DNA of 64,000 bases from Bacillota bacterium (lineage in GTDB: Bacteria; Bacillota; Negativicutes; DSM-13327). A program made the translations under genes and the position numbers. This document shows positions 61,111-64,000 of the stretch, in pieces; within the stretch, counting starts at the first letter, position 1; each line of letters opens with the position of its first letter. The stretch lies in contig JAGFZX010000002.1 in the NCBI GenBank assembly GCA_017889585.1, forward strand, positions 62,001 through 126,000, read 5' to 3'. Below the pieces are notes generated by a model, which ran no database searches, was not told the origin of the DNA, and was given only the letters and a program-made list of their open reading frames with translations.

Positions 61111-61241
61111 TGCCTTTAGAGCTACAACGGAATTTTAGTAAAGATGCTGCAGTGAGCATTGAGTATCATGCTGGTGGCCGTGAAAAAGGTGTAGAAGCAA
61201 AATATACTCGTAGAATTGATAATTTATTTTTATTGTTTTAA
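61091..61241 (+). pseudogene. C-terminal fragment of an unidentified protein
   Basis: Open frame VYINGYVPLELQRNFSKDAA then VSIEYHAGGREKGVEAKYTR and RIDNLFLLF to TAA 61241. It has no start of its own; upstream it runs into the antisense of the PPDK regulator remnant. Its end is similar to the ORF at 60167-60277. Confidence 0.4.
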
Positions 61242-61367
61242 AACGTCCCTGGGTGATGACAAATATAGTTCAATGTAGTTATCCACAAAAGCCACTATCA
61301 GGTCATTGATAGGGAGGGGATCTTTTTAAATCCGGTACATCAAACGATCATAATAAAAAATTCATAG

Positions 61368-61475
61368 TCATTTGGTAATATAGAGCGATTATGGCAACAA
61401 AGGCACGAAATAGCACTCGAAAAAGGAATATCACATCCAGAGGCTTTAAGGGCTAGTCAGAGGCTGGATGAATAA
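61368..61475 (+). pseudogene. Spo0E-like fragment without start
   Basis: IERLWQQRHEIALEKG, then ISHPEALRASQRLDE and TAA. The S-Q-x-L-D signature is present, and HP-x2-LRASQ is shared with the copy at 53377. No ATG/GTG/TTG with RBS precedes the frame. Confidence 0.6.
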
Positions 61476-61493
61476 AAATTCGGAGGTGATAAC

Positions 61494-61699
61494 ATGTACC
61501 CAAGAAAACAAGCAATCCTTGATTTCATTCGCGAATATCCGCGCAAATACCCACCGACTGCGCGAGAAATTGCTGCGGGTATGGGGCTTAAGAGTAGCGC
61601 GACGGTTCATGAGCATTTGAATACGTTGGTTAAGATGAGATTGTCGAGCGCAGGTCTGATAGCCCTAGGTGTATAGTGTTGACTGAGAAGCGTCTGTAA
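61494..61699 (+). pseudogene. LexA-type winged-helix protein, frameshifted
   Basis: ATG 61494 behind CGGAGGTG. MYPRKQAILDFIREYPRKYP, PTAREIAAGMGL and SSATVHEHLNTLVKM match the LexA DNA-binding domain. The zero frame ends at 61676, but a shift near 61637 gives IVERRSDSPRCIVLTEKRL to 61699, the natural end of the domain. It would be a stand-alone HTH of about 68 aa without the peptidase half. Confidence 0.7.
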
Positions 61700-61824
61700 T
61701 GGATGGCTTTTTTATTTGTCCAAATTAAATATAAAACTTATGCGATTTTAAGAAAATGTTAATTATTATACAGTATTATAAAGCTAATAGCAGATGCTAT
61801 TTAAATGAACGGAGGTTGTTAATA

Positions 61825-62145
61825 ATGAAAAATATAATTAAAAAAATAGCCATTTTCTCAATGGTAGGTATGATGCAATTAGGTCTAGGTATATCAGCAA
61901 TAGAAGCTTCACCGCTACATGATAACTCAGCTCCAATGCAGCAACAATATAATAGGGAGCAAGGGCCACAAGAAGGAAAACGTTTTGAACATGGGGCACA
62001 AGAAAGAGAACGTGCTGAAAACGAGCGACATGAACGAGAAATGAAACGGCGTCCACACGAAACAAGAAAACAGTGGCACGAACGACAGATTCATGAAAAT
62101 GAACGCCATGAAAGAGCTTTACATGAAATAAGAGACCATAGATAA
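61825..62145 (+). CDS. 106-aa secreted charged protein, Arg/Glu/His-rich
   Basis: ATG 61825 behind CGGAGGT. Signal peptide at about 1-28 (IIKKIAIFSMVGMMQLGLGI, cut after IEAS), then a mature part made of E/R/H-rich helical repeats (EREMKRRPHE, ERQIHENERHERAL). No Cys. No named family; similar-looking highly charged secreted proteins occur in metal-stress contexts, but this is only composition. Confidence 0.7.
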   Translation: MKNIIKKIAIFSMVGMMQLGLGISAIEASPLHDNSAPMQQQYNREQGPQEGKRFEHGAQERERAENERHEREMKRRPHETRKQWHERQIHENERHERALHEIRDHR

Positions 62146-62258
62146 GATAATATATAGTGTTAGCCGCTTTTTCGGGAGCTGTTTTGTATTTGCCTAAAAA
62201 TATAATCATCCACCAAACTGGCAACAATATACCTATAACGACTTAACTGAGGGCGTCT

Positions 62259-62441
62259 ATGATATGTGATATTAATTATACCAAAATTGATCTATCTGGA
62301 GCGGATCCGGCGGGTTTCTTGCTATCTAATACCGATTTGAGCCATGCTAACCTGATCGAGGCTAAACTTGATTTATCCAAAGGTAGTGGGTGGGCTATCT
62401 TAACCGGAGCTACAATGCCTGACGGTACGAAACATAAATGA
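62259..62441 (+). CDS. Short pentapeptide-repeat protein or remnant
   Basis: MICDINYTKIDLSGADPAGF, LLSNTDLSHANLIEAKLDLS, then GWAILTGATMPDGTKHK. Repeating A/S-x-L/F units (DLSGAD, DLSHANL, KLDL, GATMPDG) fit pentapeptide repeats, and TGATMPDG is the usual C-terminal cap. 60 aa is much shorter than normal family members. No strong RBS (GAGGG at 62249), so it may be the 3' remnant of a longer gene. Confidence 0.55.
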   Translation: MICDINYTKIDLSGADPAGFLLSNTDLSHANLIEAKLDLSKGSGWAILTGATMPDGTKHK

Positions 62442-62486
62442 ACGTATCAATCTTTTACTGTTCCTGAGGTGAAACCATTGCGAACA

Positions 62487-62521
62487 AAAGCCGTTTTCCT
62501 AAAGCATAGGAAAACGGCTTT
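62487..62521 (+). terminator. Strong hairpin, 15-bp perfect stem
   Basis: AAAGCCGTTTTCCTA pairs with TAGGAAAACGGCTTT. The left flank contains A and the right flank only CAATT, so it may act on both strands weakly. Confidence 0.65.
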
Positions 62522-62607
62522 CAATTATGTCTGCAAAGTTTTTATCCGATAATCCGAATACCCGTAGGAAAACTGTCACGATGTGATAGTTTTCCCCTAT
62601 CGATTGG

Positions 62608-62757
62608 TCACATTAAGTTGCTTAGGCGGGTAAAGTCATATGGACATCCCACGCTGCCTCCGCTTACCGCCTCTAATTTATCGTCGCTGAGTTCACCTTG
62701 TGGCACGGCGATTTCCTCGGCAGTAAATACTTTAACATCGAAGAGGTCTGGGATTCG
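62608..62757 (-). CDS. RiPP-precursor-like fragment with double-Gly leader (Nif11-type)
   Basis: Minus-strand frame ends IPDLFDVKVFTAEEI, AVPQGELSDDKLEAVSGG, SVGCPYDFTRLSNLM and TGA at 62608. The F-T-x-E-E-[IL]...E-L-S-D-x-x-L-E-A-V-S-G-G pattern is the C-terminal half of Nif11/NHLP leader peptides with a GG cleavage site, followed by a short core with one Cys. The N-terminal half of the leader is not recognisable. GTG 62706 with GAGGA upstream could start a 32-aa peptide. Probably a broken precursor gene, no maturation enzyme nearby. Confidence 0.45.
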   Translation of the reverse strand, partial: RIPDLFDVKVFTAEEIAVPQGELSDDKLEAVSGGSVGCPYDFTRLSNLM

Positions 62758-63032
62758 AGTCCGCCTAACCTCGCTAGAGATAATACAAGGTTTTAGCGAT
62801 AGGCTGGAATCCTGATTTTGTTGCGAATACAGTGAAAAATACAGTAACTAGGATTATTTATTTGGTGTTATCATTGATAGTGCTATGGTTGCAAAGGAGA
62901 ATTAAATTATCTGGAGAATTATGTGATAATTCATATGAATGAGAAGTGAATTTGTTAAAATATCCCCTTTACTTTCGCTTTACATTTATGCTTTAATGTT
63001 AATTATTACCTATTTTTAGAGAGGTGTTTACA

Positions 63033-63596
63033 TTGAAAGATAATAATATAACGGGCATATTTCCTGTAATAACAACAAGACGGTTAATTCTTCGCGAATT
63101 AACAAATCAGGATAGTACAGTGTTAGATAAATATTGGTCAGATTCAGATGTTTTAGAGTATCTTTCTCTTGAACCTTTTACCAGCATACAAGAAAGCCTT
63201 GATATGATTGACATCTTAATGAATTTATACCGTGATAATCAAGGAGTCAGATGGGCGATTACAATAAAGGATAGCGGCAAGGTGCTTGGCACATGTGGTT
63301 TTCATAATTTTAAAAGTGAGCACCGTAGAGTTGAAATAGGGTATGAGCTGGGAAAAGAATACTGGAGCCAGGGAATAATGACGGAAGCGTTACTAGCCAT
63401 TGTTCATTACGGATTTGAGACGATGCAATATAATAGAATTGAGGCCTTTGTTAATTTTGGGAATATAAGGTCAACAAAATTATTGGAGAAAAACGGTTTT
63501 AAACTAGATGGTTTGCTTAGAGAATATGAGCTTAATCGTGGTAAATTTGTTGATCAATATTGTTATTCTTTATTAAAGTCAGAGTATCCAGTTTAA
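63033..63596 (+). CDS. GNAT N-acetyltransferase, RimJ/RimL type
   Basis: Start TTG 63033, 6 bases after GAGGTG; GTG 63024 overlaps the RBS. 187 aa with TTRRLILRELTNQD at the N-terminus, EIGYELGKEYWSQGIMTEAL (acetyl-CoA loop) and FVNFGNIRSTKLLEKNGF, standard for the RimJ/RimL subgroup that acetylates protein N-termini or small amines. Intact and likely functional. Confidence 0.9.
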   Translation: MKDNNITGIFPVITTRRLILRELTNQDSTVLDKYWSDSDVLEYLSLEPFTSIQESLDMIDILMNLYRDNQGVRWAITIKDSGKVLGTCGFHNFKSEHRRVEIGYELGKEYWSQGIMTEALLAIVHYGFETMQYNRIEAFVNFGNIRSTKLLEKNGFKLDGLLREYELNRGKFVDQYCYSLLKSEYPV

Positions 63597-63737
63597 GAAT
63601 CAGAGAATGAGGACTTTCAGATCGCATTACCAATGCCTGCAGTTATGAACATGATCATGGTGCCCGATTATAAATAAATTTATTGTTACAATGTTGCTAC
63701 CTTGCTTTATTAGGACTGTACCAAGTTTAAAAATAGA

Positions 63738-64000
63738 ATAAAGCATTTAAGTCATATTATCCCTGATATAGGTCGGGTATCTTTAAAGAATTTAGAGAGA
63801 ATTGAGATATAAAACTTTATTAATGAAAACAGCTAGAGGGGGTTTCTCCTGCTCTATTAATAAAAAGCATGCGGTTTTTAATCTAGCATTAAATCAGGTA
63901 ATGGTTGATGGATATAGATTAAAAAATCCTGCCAAAGGGGTAAAGAGCCCTAAGAAGAATATAGAGAAGAGGACTATATCTGATAGCTATAGTAAAAGTG
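63738..64000 (+). pseudogene. Tyrosine recombinase (integrase) remnant, cut by window edge
   Basis: One frame gives HIIPDIGRVSLKNLERIEI then TAA and NFINEN; after a shift another frame gives KKHAVFNLALNQVMVDGYRL, KNPAKGVKSPKKNIEKRTIS. This is the order of the SAM-like N-terminal domain of phage-type integrases. Stops and shifts show decay. The gene continues past the window. Confidence 0.65.

Noticed and set aside
62744-62790. GGATTCGAGTCC segment resembling a tRNA T-arm, possible att site
   Set aside because: The flanks do not form a T-stem and no acceptor stem or anticodon arm can be folded around it.
62618-62815. 65-aa plus-strand Ser/Leu/Arg-rich ORF
   Set aside because: Low-complexity mirror of the minus-strand leader-peptide frame, no RBS.

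Overview
The window looks like a chromosomal segment of a diderm, endospore-forming, low-GC Firmicute of the class Negativicutes (Pelosinus/Sporomusa type). Two things support this. An intact TolC/CusB/CusA-type tripartite efflux operon needs an outer membrane, and a complete spoIIIAA-AH operon, spoIVB and Spo0E-like genes mark a spore former. The genus is inferred from gene content and style only. Nearly all genes lie on the + strand.

Layout. 1-7.8 kb: the 3' end of an OmpR-type response regulator gene, a histidine kinase gene with its middle deleted, then a heavy-metal (Cu/Ag-like) efflux operon: TolC-like channel, adaptor, RND pump, His/Met-rich lipoprotein and an NlpC/P60 protein. 8-13.2 kb: an RseC-like gene, a broken cysteine desulfurase, a SAM-I riboswitch driving a metI-like transsulfuration gene, gene wreckage, and a divergent RarA/MgsA gene followed by a decayed second copy. 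13.3-19.5 kb: two 2-hydroxyacyl-CoA dehydratase activase-related genes, then iscR-iscS-iscU-mnmA (Fe-S and tRNA thiolation) and small genes. 19.6-32.5 kb: AI-2E family permease, alaS-ireB-(aldo/keto reductase)-ruvX-DUF1292, mltG, O-methyltransferase, U32 peptidase, a PBP, M24 peptidase and efp. 32.7-49.8 kb: a classic Firmicute core block of spoIIIAA-AH, asp23/amaP, nusB, xseAB, ispA, dxs, tlyA, nadK, argR and recN. 49.8-55.7 kb: a SEC-C protein, a chemoreceptor, a Spo0E-like gene and a c-di-GMP-I riboswitch with a 39-aa ORF sit between recN and spoIVB, which are normally neighbours. 55.7-64 kb: an eroding accessory region of tiny genes with their own terminators, DUF1540-like remnants, Spo0E-like copies, a broken PPDK regulator gene, a frameshifted LexA-type HTH gene, a double-glycine RiPP-precursor-like fragment, a GNAT gene and a decayed integrase at the edge.

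Main signals worth following: (i) a dispersed ~97-bp two-hairpin intergenic element in four full copies (plus an isolated hairpin) with a compensatory base change; (ii) a second ~105-bp element present as an inverted pair; (iii) three TTCAT direct repeats at exact 11-bp spacing before the metal efflux operon; (iv) a c-di-GMP switch whose aptamer 3' strand is shared with a terminator, in front of a 39-aa ORF; (v) a family of decayed DUF1540-like ORFs sharing one 5' leader; and (vi) a double-glycine RiPP-precursor-like fragment on the minus strand. No rRNA, tRNA or CRISPR array was recognised.
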